64,000 nucleotides of DNA from Trifolium pratense (GCF_020283565.1 NC_060065.1:26648409-26712408), one strand, 5' to 3'; counted from the stretch's first letter, positions 34,917 to 47,300 are shown. Notes: generated by a model from the letters alone, not told the origin. Numbers and translations: made by a program.

Positions 34917-36647
34917 ATGGCTGTCGAAGCCAATGTGGACTTAGAAGATAAATTGGCCTTAGAGGCTAATGACTTGAATAATGGCGAAAAGCAAAGGCTA
35001 GATTGTATTTATGATGATGAACCTTTGGGTTTTGAAAAAGATCCACACAGTTCGATTCAAAGAATGCAATCTCAAGATCCTTTGCAGGAGATTGATATTG
35101 GAGATGGCTCTGTTAAAAGGCCAACTTATATTAATGCCAATATCGATCCAAGCTTAAGAGAAAGAATGGTTGAATTGCTTAAGTACTACAAAGATTGCTT
35201 TGCATGGGACTATAGTGAGATGCCTGGGCTAAGCAGAAATTTGGTAGAACATAGGCTACCTCTTCGACCAGACAAGAAACCTGTGAAGCAGCTTCCAAGG
35301 AGGTTTGCACCAGAAATCATGACAAAGATCAAGGCAGAAATTGAAAGGTTGCTCAAGTGCAAGTTCATTCGAACAACCAGGTATGTAGAATGGTTAGCCA
35401 ATATTGTTCCTATTATTAAGAAAAATTGGTCACTTAGAGTTTGTATAGACTTTAGGGATTTAAACAATGCTACACCAAAAGATGAATATTATATGCCTGT
35501 AGCAGAAATGTTAGTTGATTCAGCAGCAGGGGATGAATATTTAAGTATGCTAGATGGCTATTCAGGCTATAATCAAATTTTTATTGATGAAGATGATGTA
35601 TCAAGGACTGCATTTCGTTGCCCTGGTGCTTTAGGCACTTATGAATGGGTAGTAATGCCCTTTGGTTTGAAAAATGCTGGAGCAACATATCAAAGAGCCA
35701 TGAACTTAATTTTTCATGATTTCATTGAAATATTTATGCAAGTTTATATTGATGACATTGTTGTGAAATCCTCATCTCAGGATGAACACATAGATCATCT
35801 TAGAAAATCATTCGAAAGAATGAGAAAATGTGGATTAAAAATGAATCCACTAAAATATGCTTTTTGTGTACATGCAGGAGATTTCCTTGGCTTTGTTGTG
35901 CATAAAAAGGGCATAGAAATTAACCAAAACAAGACAAAAGCTATCACGGAGACGAAGCCTCCAAGAACAAAGAAACAGCTTCAATCTTTGCTAGGTAAAA
36001 TCAACTTCTTGAGAAGGTTTATTTCAATCCTACGTGGTAAAGCTCAACCATTCTCTCCATTGCTAAAGCTCAAGAAAGATGATGTATTCGAATGGGGAAC
36101 AGAACAGCAAAAGGCATTTGATGAGATTAAGGCGTATTTGTCTAAGCCACCTACTTTAATGCCTCCTATTCGAAACAAAGCAATGAAGTTGTATATTGCA
36201 GCATCAGATTCAACTATTGGAAGCATGCTCGCTCAAGAGGATGAAAATGGCGTAGAAAAAGCTATTTACTACCTAAGTAGAATTTTAAATGATGCTGAAA
36301 CTAGATATAGTTCAATTGAAAAGCTTTGTCTATGTTTGTATTTCTCTTGTACTAAACTTAAGCAATATATCAAGCCAGTTAATGTTTATGTCTATTCTCA
36401 CTTTGATATTATTAAGCATATGTTATTAAAACCAATTTTGCATAGTAGAATTGGAAATTGGGCTTTGGCTTTGACTGAATACTCATTAACCTATCAACCT
36501 TTGAGGGCTGTCAAAGGTCAAATAGTTGCTGATTTCCTCGCTGATCATTCAGTAGTCGAAGTTTCAGTAACCTACGTAGATTATGAGCCTTGGACTTTAT
36601 ATTTCGATGGCTCAAGACATAAACATGGTAAGGGATTGGAATCTTGA
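34917..36647 (+). CDS. Tat-1 reverse transcriptase and RNase H1
   Basis: A 576-codon open frame. RT occupies about residues 85-350: [38 protein letters not shown] and the catalytic [10 protein letters not shown] connection and Ty3-type RNase H follow (about 400-540, including [16 protein letters not shown] and [19 protein letters not shown]). It ends [15 protein letters not shown] and a stop because one base is missing around 36635-36640; the next domain is in the +1 phase. Copies cDNA from the element RNA in the cytosolic particle. The RT itself looks intact. Confidence 0.88.
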   Translation: MAVEANVDLEDKLALEANDLNNGEKQRLDCIYDDEPLGFEKDPHSSIQRMQSQDPLQEIDIGDGSVKRPTYINANIDPSLRERMVELLKYYKDCFAWDYSEMPGLSRNLVEHRLPLRPDKKPVKQLPRRFAPEIMTKIKAEIERLLKCKFIRTTRYVEWLANIVPIIKKNWSLRVCIDFRDLNNATPKDEYYMPVAEMLVDSAAGDEYLSMLDGYSGYNQIFIDEDDVSRTAFRCPGALGTYEWVVMPFGLKNAGATYQRAMNLIFHDFIEIFMQVYIDDIVVKSSSQDEHIDHLRKSFERMRKCGLKMNPLKYAFCVHAGDFLGFVVHKKGIEINQNKTKAITETKPPRTKKQLQSLLGKINFLRRFISILRGKAQPFSPLLKLKKDDVFEWGTEQQKAFDEIKAYLSKPPTLMPPIRNKAMKLYIAASDSTIGSMLAQEDENGVEKAIYYLSRILNDAETRYSSIEKLCLCLYFSCTKLKQYIKPVNVYVYSHFDIIKHMLLKPILHSRIGNWALALTEYSLTYQPLRAVKGQIVADFLADHSVVEVSVTYVDYEPWTLYFDGSRHKHGKGLES

Positions 36648-38381
36648 TTATCTCCCCCTTAAGAATTCCAACAAAGTTTAGGTATAAGATTAATGGATCT
36701 TGCTCCAACAATAAGGCTGAGTATGAGGCTTTAATTGCAGGCCTAAAGATTCTTTTAGACCTGGGGGCAAAACATGTTAAAATCAGAGGAGACTCTGAAT
36801 TAGTAATAAAGCAATTAACAAAAGAGTATAAATGCATTCAAGAGCATCTGATGAAATACTTTGTTATTTCATTCTCTTTGCTGAAACGTTTCGATTCATG
36901 TGATATTCAACATGTACCTCGAATTGAAAACCAAGAAGCAAATGATTTAGCTCAAATTGCTTCTGGTTACAAGTTAACAAGAGAAAAACTAGAGGAATTA
37001 GTCGAGATTAAGGAAAAGCTAATTTCATGCGAAGCAATGCCCAATGTATCAACAGCATCTGAACAGCTGAGGGCAAATGAGCAAAGTGTCGAAGCCAACT
37101 TCGAAATGGTGTATGCGCACTTTGATGAGGTAATGACAGAGATTTTCGTCATTGATAACTTAGCTGACAATGATCGGAGACAACCCATTGTTAACTATCT
37201 GGAAAATCCAACAGGTGTAACTGAAAGAAAGGTCAAATATAGAGCTTTAAGTTACACAATCATTGGAAATGAGTTATTTAAGAAAACACCTGAAGGGGTT
37301 TTGTTGAAATGTCTTAGTGAAAACGAGGCATATATAGCAATTTTCAATGTTCATAGTGGAGCCTGTGGTGCTCATCAAGCAGGCCATAAAATGAAATGGC
37401 TTCTGTTTCGACAAGGGCTATATTGGCCCTCTATGCTTAAGGATTGCATAGAATATGCAAAGGGATGTCAAGAATGTCAAAAACATGCAGGGATACAACA
37501 TGTTCCTGCGAGCGAGTTGCATTCGATTGTCAAGCCTTGGCCTTTTAGGGGCTGGGCCTTAGATTTAATTGGTGAAATTAGGCTAGCTTCATCAAAAAAT
37601 CAACGCTATATATTGGTTGGAATTGATTATTTCACCAAGTGGATAGAGGCTGTGGCTTTAACAAATGTAGATCAGGAGGTTGTGATTAATTTCATCCAAA
37701 ACCACATCATTTATAGGTTTGGGCTTCCTGAAACTATTACTACAGACCAAGGGACAGTGTTTGTTGGACGAAAGATGCAAGACTTTGCTGAACAAACAAG
37801 TTTTAAATTAATAACTTCGACGCCTTATTATGCTCAACCAAATGGGCAAGTCGAAGCAGCCAACAAGGTCATAATTGGTCTAATTAATAATTTGGTCTCC
37901 TAAGGAATTAACAGGTTCAACTCCTTTTCGACTAACTTATGGTCATGATGTTGTATTGCCTATTGAGATAATGATGCAATCAATTCGAGTGAAAAAGCAA
38001 TTAGAACTACCTACTGACCATTATTGGAAATTGATGTTGGATGAGTTAGTAGATGTGGATGAGGAAAGGTTGCAAGCATTAGATGCCTTAGTTCGACAAA
38101 AGGAAAGAATTGCCAAAGCATACAACAAAAAGGTTAAATCTAAAACCTTTGACTTAGGGGATTTAGTATGGAAAGTTATCCTTCCCATGGATAGAAGAGA
38201 TATAGTCTTTGGGAAATGGTCACCTAACTGGGAAGGACCATTCAAGATTTCTCAGATATTATCTAATGGGGCTTATGAAATTGAAGAGTTAACTCCTGAA
38301 CAACGTTCAATAAACATGAATGGCAAATATTTAAAGAAATATAAGCCAATGTTACAAGAAGTATGCATAAAGAATGAGTAG
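36636..38381 (+). pseudogene. Tat-1 second RNase H and integrase (deleted and shifted)
   Basis: After the frameshift the frame encodes the archaeal-type second RNase H of the Tat lineage ([43 protein letters not shown]). Integrase follows: a zinc-binding HHCC module (HSGACGAHQ...CQECQKH), then the core with D ([10 protein letters not shown]), D ([10 protein letters not shown]) and E (PNGQVEAAN). After VIIGLINN the sequence jumps to [17 protein letters not shown] with a stop and phase change; roughly 25-30 codons of the core's C-terminal side are missing. The tail to 38381 has the usual DLVWK and WEGPFKI motifs. Integration by its own enzyme is not expected. Confidence 0.87.
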
Positions 38382-38525
38382 TGCAAGGATTAAAAAAGAC
38401 TGCAATATGGCAAAAGAAATTGCCAAGAAAATGGAAATTTTATTCATTAGAATTAACATTACAACCAATCATTCAAGAATATTCAAGAAAAATACAAAAA
38501 TGGTTGAATGTTGCAGGATAACCAC
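38382..38525. terminator. Convergent gap with poly(A) signal for the antisense gene
   Basis: This is the 144 bases between the pol stop (plus strand) and the stop of the antisense acidic gene (minus strand). The complement of 38439-38444 reads AATAAA, about 82 bases past the antisense stop, a plausible polyadenylation signal. Confidence 0.45.
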
Positions 38526-38864
38526 TTAGGGTTTACCCTGGGCTTTAGTTCCTTCATCTTTCGAATCAGAGCTGGAAAGCTCAGAAACCTGAGATTCTTC
38601 TTTCTCAAAAGAAGATGTTCCTGGGAAATCTTCGTCAGGCTCCCAGGTGCTGAGGAACTCAGCATAGTCTTCATCTGTGTCATTTGAACTTGAAGAATCA
38701 GAGGAGAGAACAATAGTTTCTATCTCCTTATTTTTTGCCCTCTTAGGGCGAAGGAGTTTGGTGCGTGGAGGCTTGAAAGCTGGTTTCTTGATTCTTCCCC
38801 TTCCAAGAGGACGTTGAGTTTTTGGATCTTGGGTGGAAAGAGGTTGATTTTTCTCCTGATCCAT
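38526..38864 (-). CDS. Tat-1 antisense acidic Ser-rich protein (112 aa)
   Basis: An intact 112-codon frame on the strand opposite to gag-pol, from ATG 38864. Residues 1-45 are basic and Pro/Lys/Arg-rich (GRGRIKKPAFKPPRTKLLRP, a possible nuclear localisation signal). Residues about 48-67 read ETIVLSSDSSSSNDTDEDY, a hydrophobic triplet followed by serines and acids, as in phospho-regulated SUMO-interacting motifs. The rest is acidic. It has its own TATA box (38931-38938 complement) and poly(A) signal. A related 109-residue protein starting MD lies in the same strand context in Tat-2 (48516). Function unknown; a role in nuclear or chromatin interactions is inference. Confidence 0.65.
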   Translation of the reverse strand: MDQEKNQPLSTQDPKTQRPLGRGRIKKPAFKPPRTKLLRPKRAKNKEIETIVLSSDSSSSNDTDEDYAEFLSTWEPDEDFPGTSSFEKEESQVSELSSSDSKDEGTKAQGKP

Positions 38865-38930
38865 TTTTCAAAGAAGTTTGTTGCTTCTTGATGTTGGACT
38901 GATGATGAGAATGAAAGGTCTTAAATGCAG

Positions 38931-38938
38931 TATTTATA
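38931..38938 (-). promoter_or_regulatory. TATA box of the antisense acidic gene
   Basis: The complement reads TCTATAAATAC, a near-ideal plant TATA box, 67 bases before the ATG at 38864. The expected start of transcription about 30 bases downstream leaves a leader of roughly 40 bases. Confidence 0.6.
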
Positions 38939-39318
38939 GATGAACTCATAAAGAGTGAAGTGATGCGCTTTTAATGCCTAAGTGGTTACAACTAACCATA
39001 ATTAGTTTCTCATAGGGAAGTGTTGTTTCAATAAATGCCCGAGGGGGTGTTATGTTTGGCTGCATTGGAAACCTGTTTTGCCTTACCCTTTTAGAGGAGT
39101 TATTAAATAAACTCAGAATGTTGGCCAAAATAGGGAAAGCAAACAATGGTAGGCCCTCAAAAAATAAAATAACTTAGACAAGACAAGAACATGCAACATT
39201 TAAAACCAAAAGTAGGCATACATTAAAAAAGGGGCATGCCTAAGTTGTTCGACTGATAATTAAAAGGAAATTGTTCAAGAGTTACAAAAGGAAAACCAAA
39301 ATTCAAATATGGTTTAAA

Positions 39319-42300
39319 TTACAAAAGTCGTAAGGTTGCTGTTGTGACGAAGAAGGGCTTCTGATTAGCTGTTTGGAATTGGTAATATTGATTTCGAATG
39401 GAAACCAACTTACGTTGCAGCATTTCTTTATCATTCGTTAAACGCTCCACTTGCCTTTGGACAGCCAAGCAATCACTATAGTGTTGAAGTCCCTCATGGG
39501 CTAGTTCATCAATTTCGGCCCTATGAACTTCGACAGCCAATGTGGCCAAACGCTCCATTTTGGCCTCCTCTTGTCGAATCTTCTCCTTTAATTCTTCAAT
39601 CTCATATTGCCATTTGGCAATGTTATCCTCGCAAGTCACAATCTGGTTAAGAGCATCAAAAGAGGTAGCTTTGATCCTCGAAACTTCTGCATTGCAATGG
39701 GCGGCTTGATCAAAAAGACGTTGTTGTGCAGAGAGTTGAGACTTTAGCAACTCATCAGTTCTGCTTAGGAGTTGAGGTTGGTTGACATACTGCTCTAGGT
39801 AAGCTTCAGCTTGAGTAACCAAGAGGAAGATTGCTTCGCTAGTTCTAGGATTTTGGAGCTTGTTGAACAAGGCCTTAATGTTGAAGTAGATGGAAGAATC
39901 ACGTTCTAGCAATCCCAACATATCTCCATGAAGAATCTCTCGCCTAAACCTAAGCTCGTGATCAAATTGTTTTTTCTCGAGCAGGCTTTCCTTGTCTTCA
40001 GCATTAGGATTGGAGGCACCATGACTCGAAAGGAGTTTATTGAGTGCATCTGCTGGAGCTAAATCTTTCAACTCCTTAGCTAGCTCAGCTGGCAAATAAA
40101 TGGAAGGAGGAGGTTTTGAAACAGAAGTACCTTCCTCATCATAAGAGTCTCCAGTTTGAGAGTCGTCGTCATCAGAATCAAAGGTATTAGCATTCATCGA
40201 GCCAGAGCAATGGCTTGGCCCACTTGGTTGTGGCTGATTGGTAGTGGAATGGTCACCTTCGAGAGGTGGGCCCTGCTCATTGGCAACCCCCATGTCATGG
40301 CCAGCTTCAGCATTAACAGCCTCTATTATGGGCTCAGTTGTATTTGGCATTTGGGTTTGATCTAACAAAGGACTTTCATGTGATGGCCTTTGAGTAAGGT
40401 TGACTTCCCCATTGTTAGGCTCAAAAGTGCTGTTCCCTGCGCCAAGGTCAGGCGAACCAGTAGGCTTAGGAGATGGTGACTTGTTAGGAATGGATGATTC
40501 GATAGGCTGAGGGGAGGGAATCCTTTCCAACACAGTTTCATGCTGCGCCGCAACTGGCTCTTCGACCACTTCCTTAACCACTTTGTTGGGAGAAAGATTG
40601 TCTTGAGGAACAGTCTGTGGAGAATTTTGTGGCTGAAATATAATAAAGTCATAAAAATAAATAACAAGCCAAAAAACCAAGAAAATGGTAAGAACTAGAA
40701 GAGATGGCTTACTTGGGCCTGACTATCAAGAGCAGTTTCAAGCACTTGAGGCGCTTCTGTTGTGACAGCAGGTGTTTCAGCAGCAGTGGTCGAAATGGGA
40801 GACTCTTTATGCTTCTTCTTTTTCTTCTTCTTCTTCTTCTCTGAGTGTTCTTGAGGAGGATTTTTAGGAGGTTTGGAGGTATCCTCTAGTACTTCAACTT
40901 CGGAGGGATGATTTTCAGAAGAAGCCAACTGGTTAGACTTCTTGTCCTTCCTTCTCTTCTTCTTCTTCTTGTCCTTGGTAGGCTGGTCAGTATGAGGAGG
41001 ATCTTGTATGGTGGAAGTGGTTGTTTGTTCATGGATAGTTGAAAGAATGGGTGCGTCCTATAAGCCACATTTCGATGAGTTTACATTCAAACCAGAGAAC
41101 AAAGAAAGAAAGTTTTGGTTAAAGGGTTACCTTATCTGCAGCACTCGAATGAGCAACTGGGACAGGCTTTTGCTTCTTCGAAGAGGAGGGAGCTTCACTT
41201 GGGTGCAACCTTTTGCGTGAGGCAACCTTAAAAAAGGGCATAGCAAAAGTTAACACAGAAAATTCCATAGAAAGTTTGAGAGGTAATAAAAGGTAAAATG
41301 CTTACCCCTAGCTCAACCTTTGGTGGTGGAAGAGGAGGTTTGTTGGAACTGCTGGAACCTGCTTTCGACTTACTTCCTGCATAAAAGAGGTATACATAAG
41401 AGAAAAGGTATGCAAATTTAAGATTGTGTAAGCAGGATTCGAAACGACAGTTTACCTCTAGTGTTTAACTTCGATTTAATCTTGTTCAAAATGGATGAGT
41501 CGAATCCATTAGAGATAGCAGTGAGCAAGACAGTTCTATCGACCAAACGCCCTTCATAGTGGAGAGACCACCACTTGGAAAATTCCTTGGTGCAGGCATG
41601 AGAAGGCGCAAATTCGAATGGAGTGAGCTCATAGGAAGACTTGGTGAAATGCTCCAAAAACGAACGGTATTGTGGCTCTGTCATGCCATATTTGCCTAAG
41701 CAAATCTCCCTCTCCTCCAAGTAGATGCTCTTTGAGAGTATTTGGGTTAAGCCAAATTGGCGAGACACCAAGTTTGGGAAGTAACCAACTAGCCCAAACT
41801 CTCCAGCAGTTAATCCAATTCGACACGAAAGGACTGTAGGCATCAGATAAGCACTCCAAATGCTGGTAACCACCTCTTCGAAGTCCGGTGGAGAAGGAAA
41901 ATGTTGGGTGAACCAAGGAGGGCCAAGTGGCCTATCCACAAAGGGAGCGAAGCTAGGCTTGAATTTCTTCAAGTTCAGAAAAACACCTCTTACCCTGGGA
42001 GCCAGTCTTGCTAGCCTCGTGCCTTCGACTTGGCGCGCGCGCGACTCATCATAAAATTGCTCAGGCAAGAAAAGGTCAAGTTCTGTATGGAATGTAGCGT
42101 TTAGCCATAGTTGCAACAACCAGAAGGGACCAGCTCCCAAAAAAGTGGATCCATCACCTGTCTTTTTAAGGTGCTCACAAGCATCCCTCATGGATTCATA
42201 AAGACATCCAAGGATGAGTCGAGCAAAGCTAAATTGCTGACACTCATGCAGCTGAATGGCCATAGGAATGTATTTTTTGGCCACCTGGAGAGACTGAGTG

Positions 42301-43039
42301 CAGAATACATACTGAGATAGCCAGAGGGTTAAGAAAGCAACATGCTCTTCAGCACTTACTTCATCATCAGTTTTCTGATTCTCAATAATGTACTTGGAGT
42401 AGGATTTGTTGCGAAAATCAAACTTAATGGTGTCAGAAGCTTTAAAGGGGTCATAAGTGTCCCCAAGGGGCGATAAACCAGTAATAGCGGCAACATCAAG
42501 TAAAGTAGAGGAGTCATCATACCACATTCGAAGTGGAAAGTGTTGGTAGAAGACTCAAAGAAATGCAGAGCAGCAATAATCATTTCCTGTTGGTATTTAA
42601 GACATGTCCTAGAGAGTTGAATAAGGTCATAAATACCACAAGCTTGCCAAATATCAGCTTTGTCTTGTTGTATTCTATCCAACCAATTAAGGTATTGGTC
42701 GTTTAGGGAGGGAGCTGATCGAAAAACCCTGTTAGGCGCTTTGATATAACTAAAGTTATAGGGTTCACTAAGGAAAACCCTAGGAATGCAAAGCTTGTAA
42801 ACAGGAAAGATGGGTATTGTGTTGGAGTTACGATTTTTTCCATCTGGTTTAGGTCCCCCAAACGCATGCACCAGATTATTAATAGAGTATAGGAAGATTA
42901 CCTGATTCTCCCAAATTTTTTGCAAATCCAATCGCAGTGAAGGTTCTGGAACTGTACCTTCTTCGTAAGAAGAGAGTGTGTTGGTGGTCCACTTGCCAGC
43001 GTAAGGAAGTAGCTTTGTAACGTTTGAATTGGACGCCAT
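39319..43039 (-). CDS. Tat-1 antisense PMD-like/coiled-coil gene, five exons, one frameshift
   Basis: On the strand opposite to gag-pol. Exons inferred from GT-AG sites with matching phases: 43039-41456, 41376-41306, 41226-41131, 41057-40713 and 40632-39319 (about 1135 residues). Exon 1 resembles the plant mobile domain (aminotransferase-like, PF10536): WQACGIYDLIQLSR, HFECGMMTP and LLDVAAITGLSPLGD. An extra CT near 42510 shifts the phase within this motif; without it the gene would be open throughout. Middle exons are Ser/Lys-rich with nuclear-signal-like runs (KKKKKRRKDKK). The last exon has acidic and Pro-rich linkers and a C-terminal coiled coil (about 39360-39750). Host PMD proteins (MAIN/MAIL family) act in silencing and genome stability; what the element's version does is unknown. 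Confidence 0.72.
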
Positions 43040-43282
43040 TGTTGAAGTCCAAGAGTTCCGCAGAATTGACGATTAGGGTTGAAATTGGGAATCGCGAGTT
43101 GTTAGAGCAATTTAGAAAGAAGCTGAAAGGAAAAAAGATCGGTGGTTTGATGTTAAGTAAAGTTTCAAAGTTGAAGGTGTTTGGAAGCAAGAGATTCAGC
43201 AGAGAGTTCTCAAAGTTAAAGAAGAAGATGAACAGTTGAAAGTTTGGAGTTTGGAAAAAGAACAATGAAGAAAGGATTTGCC

Positions 43283-43290
43283 TATTTATA
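43283..43290 (-). promoter_or_regulatory. TATA box of the antisense PMD-like gene
   Basis: The complement reads CTCTATAAATAGG. It lies about 245 bases before the ATG at 43039 and just inside the 3' LTR, so it serves antisense transcription away from the LTR towards pol. Confidence 0.62.
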
Positions 43291-43530
43291 GAGGCGCGTG
43301 ATCGTAGAATTAAAATAATTCAAAAAGGAAAATAATAACTTCTTCAACTTCTTGTGCTGACAAGTGTCCAAATTCCTTGACAAGTGGAAAAGAAAGTAAG
43401 TTTTGGAGCCAATCCAAAAATTTTGGATATCAGCCTGAAGGATAGGAGAAATAATTGGAAAAGAGAGATATCCAGTAGTACTTTCAAAAATGTCACTTCC
43501 TCTTTCGATAGACACAGTCGAAAATGGCAT

Positions 43531-43545
43531 TTTTGGGGGGCAATT
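43531..43545 (+). other. Tat-1 polypurine tract region
   Basis: TTTTTGGGGGGCAATT lies directly before the TG of the 3' LTR; the G-run fits the plus-strand primer position. Confidence 0.65.
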
Positions 43546-44318
43546 TGTTGGATATATATTTGGTATTTATCAATTAAATATAATTGGTGGGTCCAATATT
43601 TATTTGAAGGTTATATTGTTAAAATAAAACTTTCAAACGATGCGTCGAAGTTCTAGTGATGTCGAAACGAAAGAGAGTTTCGAAGGCTTTGGAAGATATG
43701 CTTGGGGCTAGTTTATCAAGAGCATGTCGAAGTCGCAAAATAAGTCAAAGGGCCAGCTGGTCCAGGCCCAAAAGAAATAACAACGGCCCAATAGAGCATT
43801 GGCGCACACTGAAGAAATGAAGATTGGAAGTGGAGAACGTGGGTCGACGTGGCAAATCGAAGAGCGTTCATATGATCAAGAAGCAGTTACCACTTCGTCT
43901 TAGTATTTATAGCAGTTTTTCATTCAGAACAGGGGTCACAAATTTTATACAAAAAACTCTCCCTAAATTTCTAAGTACTCAGCGATCGAACGAAAGGAAT
44001 TTCGAGGAGAAAATGTATGTTTTGTGAACCATCTATTTGTAATTGCTTTTTCATTCAATGCAATTTACTTTTCAGCAATGTTTCTTTAGTTTTAATTAAC
44101 TTTTGTTCTTGAAGTTGCTGTTTCGAGGCGTTTCGAAGCAGTTATTTTTATTATTGTTTGCAAAAGATTTCATTCTTAGATGTTTGTTTTCCTCTTAAAC
44201 GAACACCCAAACATTTTCTTAAGTAAACCAAACACAAAATTGTTCTGAGATTTACTAGTTGGTCTCGCGAGTTTAAATACTTAAACTAGCGGTTGTTTAC
44301 CAAATTTCCACGTAAATA
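43546..44318 (+). repeat. Tat-1 3' LTR (773 bp, uninterrupted)
   Basis: Starts TGTTGGATATATATTTGG and ends CACGTAAATA (TA instead of CA). It matches the 5' LTR with about a dozen substitutions and keeps the 19-bp segment, with TATTTATAG at 43904-43912, that the 5' LTR has lost. Confidence 0.93.
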
Positions 44319-44323
44319 GTATC

Positions 44324-47300
44324 ACGAAAGCAAAGACCTATAGAAGTAACACCGGACCCACCTACAAACACAGCATCAACATTACACTTTATCCATCCCG
44401 CTTCTGGTTTCTCCCACCGAACCGGCCTAGGATCCTCAATAGGAACAACGTTATGACGCTGCAGTTGGTGGACAGTAAACCATTCATTCCAGACGACGAA
44501 CGCCATCTTTCCAACTTGGCTCGGGGACTGAATATTGTCATTCCAAATCTTGTCGTTTCGATTATGCCAAATGCACCAAAATAACAATGCAACCCGTCCT
44601 ATCATTGCACTATCCTCGTTTCTGCACATTCGAAATACCCTGTCTGCGACAGTCCCATGCTGGTAAGTTGCATTATGCAGCAACTGTGACAGGCCTGCGA
44701 CCGACCAACATTCGCGCGTTGCTTCGCATCCAAAAAACACATGAATATCATCTTCGACCTCAACATTGCACACATGACAACTTAGTTCACATTCTACATA
44801 ACGCTGTCTCAAGCGAACTCGCGTCGGTAGACACCCCTACACAACCTCCATAGTAAGTGACGCATTTTGTGAGGAGATTGAGCTTTCCAAATATCATTCC
44901 AACTGCCCTCTACATGGTGCCTATCGCTTCGAATAATACATCTCATGGCTAGATTATAACCAGATTTAACTGAGTAACACCCATTCCTTTCCTCCTCCCA
45001 AACCACGTTATCCTCTTTAACCGAACTAATAAGAGGGGTTGCAATAATCTCGTCCACTACTTGACCTGTAAACAAGTTACGAATCTTAGCTATATCCCAC
45101 ACTTTATAATTCTCAAGTAACAGGTCTTTAACAACTAAATGATAAACATCTTCCACTTGAGGTGAGGACACCCATCGGTCAACCTTTCCACGCAACCATG
45201 GATCATACATAACACGGATTCTGTCGCCACTACCAATCCGCCACCGACACCCACGTAAAAGAATTTGTCTAGCCTTCCAAATGCTACGCCATGCCAATCT
45301 AGAATTATAACCCAAAGATGCTTCGAGTAACGATGAGCGTGGGAAATACCTTGCTTTAACTAGTTTAGCCGCCAACGAGTCTGGATGTTGAATGATGTTC
45401 CATGCTTGTTTAGCCACCATAGCCATATTGAACGCTTCAAAATTACGAAAGCCTAAACCACCCTTCGCCTTAGGGCATGCGAGTCTGTCCCAAGCTAACC
45501 AGTGGATCCCTTTATTGTTGTTACCTCCGCCTCCCCACCAAAAGGCATTCAACATTTTCTCGATATCATCAATGAGTGAGGAAGGGAGGATAAACATACT
45601 CATAACATATGATGGGATGACTTGAAGCACAAATTTTATCATAAACCTCCTTACCGGCCTTAGACAATGCTCTTCCCCTCCAAGAATTGATTTTCTTCCA
45701 GATACGATCCTTGTTGTAAGAGAATATTGCTTTCTTGCTCCTTCCTATCATTGACGGAAGACCAAGATATACACCTGTTCCTAAAACATGACGGACACCA
45801 AGTATACGAGATAGATCTTCTTTATCAGCAGGAGACATATTGGGACTAAAAAATACTTCGGATTTGGCCAAATTAATTTCCTGACCAGAGGCTAGTTCAT
45901 AAGTATGAAGAATGCTCATAAGCTGATTTACCTCTGCTACACTTGCCCGGCAAAACAAGAAACAATCATCCGCAAATAGAAGGTGAGACACCTCTGGGGC
46001 GCCACGACAAATTCTCGCTCCATGAACATCCCCCCTCCCAACCGCCTGGTGAATAAGAGAAGTCAAGCCCTCCGCTACCAGAATAAACAGATAGGGAGAA
46101 AGAGGGTCACCTTGTCGCAACCCACGACTCGGTATAATCGGTCCAACTCTGTCATAATTCATGAGTATCGAGTAGTTGACAGATCTTACACACATCATTA
46201 TCCAACGTATCCAAACGTCACCAAATCCCATTCTAGTCAGAATTTCACGGAGAAAACCCCAGTCCACCTTATCATAAGCTTTGCTAATATCAATCTTTAG
46301 TGCTAACTCGCCTCTACACCCTGTAGTTTTTCTCTTCAAAGCATGAAGCACTTCGATCGCAATAAGAGCAAGGTTGTCAGAACCGGACCGGTCATCGAAC
46401 CGGCGAGCTCACCGGTTCAAGGTTCAATTGGTCGGACCAGGTTTAATCGGGGTCGAACCGTTTTTAATTAAATATATATTTTAATTAATATATAAATAAA
46501 AATATATGAATAATTGCTCAATATTTCATAATTTCACATATTAAAAAGATAAAATATCACAAGTAAAAATAAAATAAAATTTATAATTCAAACCAAATGA
46601 AAAATAGATGAAAAACAAAAACTTTTTCTATTCCTACGACGTCGTTGTTTTGTTTCAGATTTTTTTTTAAAAAAAAATAATTAAAACGACGTCGTTTTTC
46701 CCTTTTTTTAAAAAAAAAACTGCAAAACCGCTTGAACTGTCCGGCCGGTTCGCCGGTTCGTCCCGGTTCGACCCCGGTTCATGCGGTTTTTTGCCGGTCG
46801 GTTTCCTATCCATTTTTTGCTCAAAATCGAACCGTTTTCATGACCGTTCACGGTCCGAACGGTCCGACCGACCGGTCCGGTTTTGATAACCTTGAATAAG
46901 AGTATTATCAAGAATCGATCTGTCTTCCACAAATGCTGATTGCTCCTGGGAAACACACTTATCGAGACAAATCTTCAACCTGTTCGCAAGCACTTTAGAT
47001 ATCATCTTATAAAGGACGTTACAGAGAGATATAGGACGCAAGTCTTTCATAGACATCGGATTGTCACATTTAGGAATGAGACAAATGTTTGTTTCGTTAA
47101 GACTCGTGGGGAAGTACCCTCTCTCCAACCAGTTAGATGCTGCCAGAAAAATATCATCACCACATTGCTCCCAGAACCTTTGATAAAAAGCTGGATTAAA
47201 TCCATCAGGCCCTGGAGATTTATCCGGCTGCATTTGAAACAAAGCTTGTTGAATTTCAACCTTTGTAATAGGCGCTACAAGGTAGATATTATCCTCAGCT

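Larger units (their letters stand above)
30089..44318 (+). mobile_element. Tat-1: Ty3/Gypsy Tat-lineage LTR retrotransposon with antisense genes
   Basis: Bounded by LTRs (TGTTGGATAT...CACGTAAACA on the left, ...CACGTAAATA on the right) and a perfect 5-bp duplication GTATC (30084-30088 and 44319-44323). Order on the plus strand: 5' LTR, primer-site region, gag, protease, RT, RNase H, a second RNase H, integrase, then ~5 kb with minus-strand genes, a purine tract and the 3' LTR. The second RNase H and 3' accessory genes are Tat-lineage traits. gag and pol carry several frameshifts, an internal stop and an integrase deletion, so the copy is dead by itself. The LTRs differ by only about a dozen substitutions by eye, so it inserted fairly recently. 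Confidence 0.93.
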
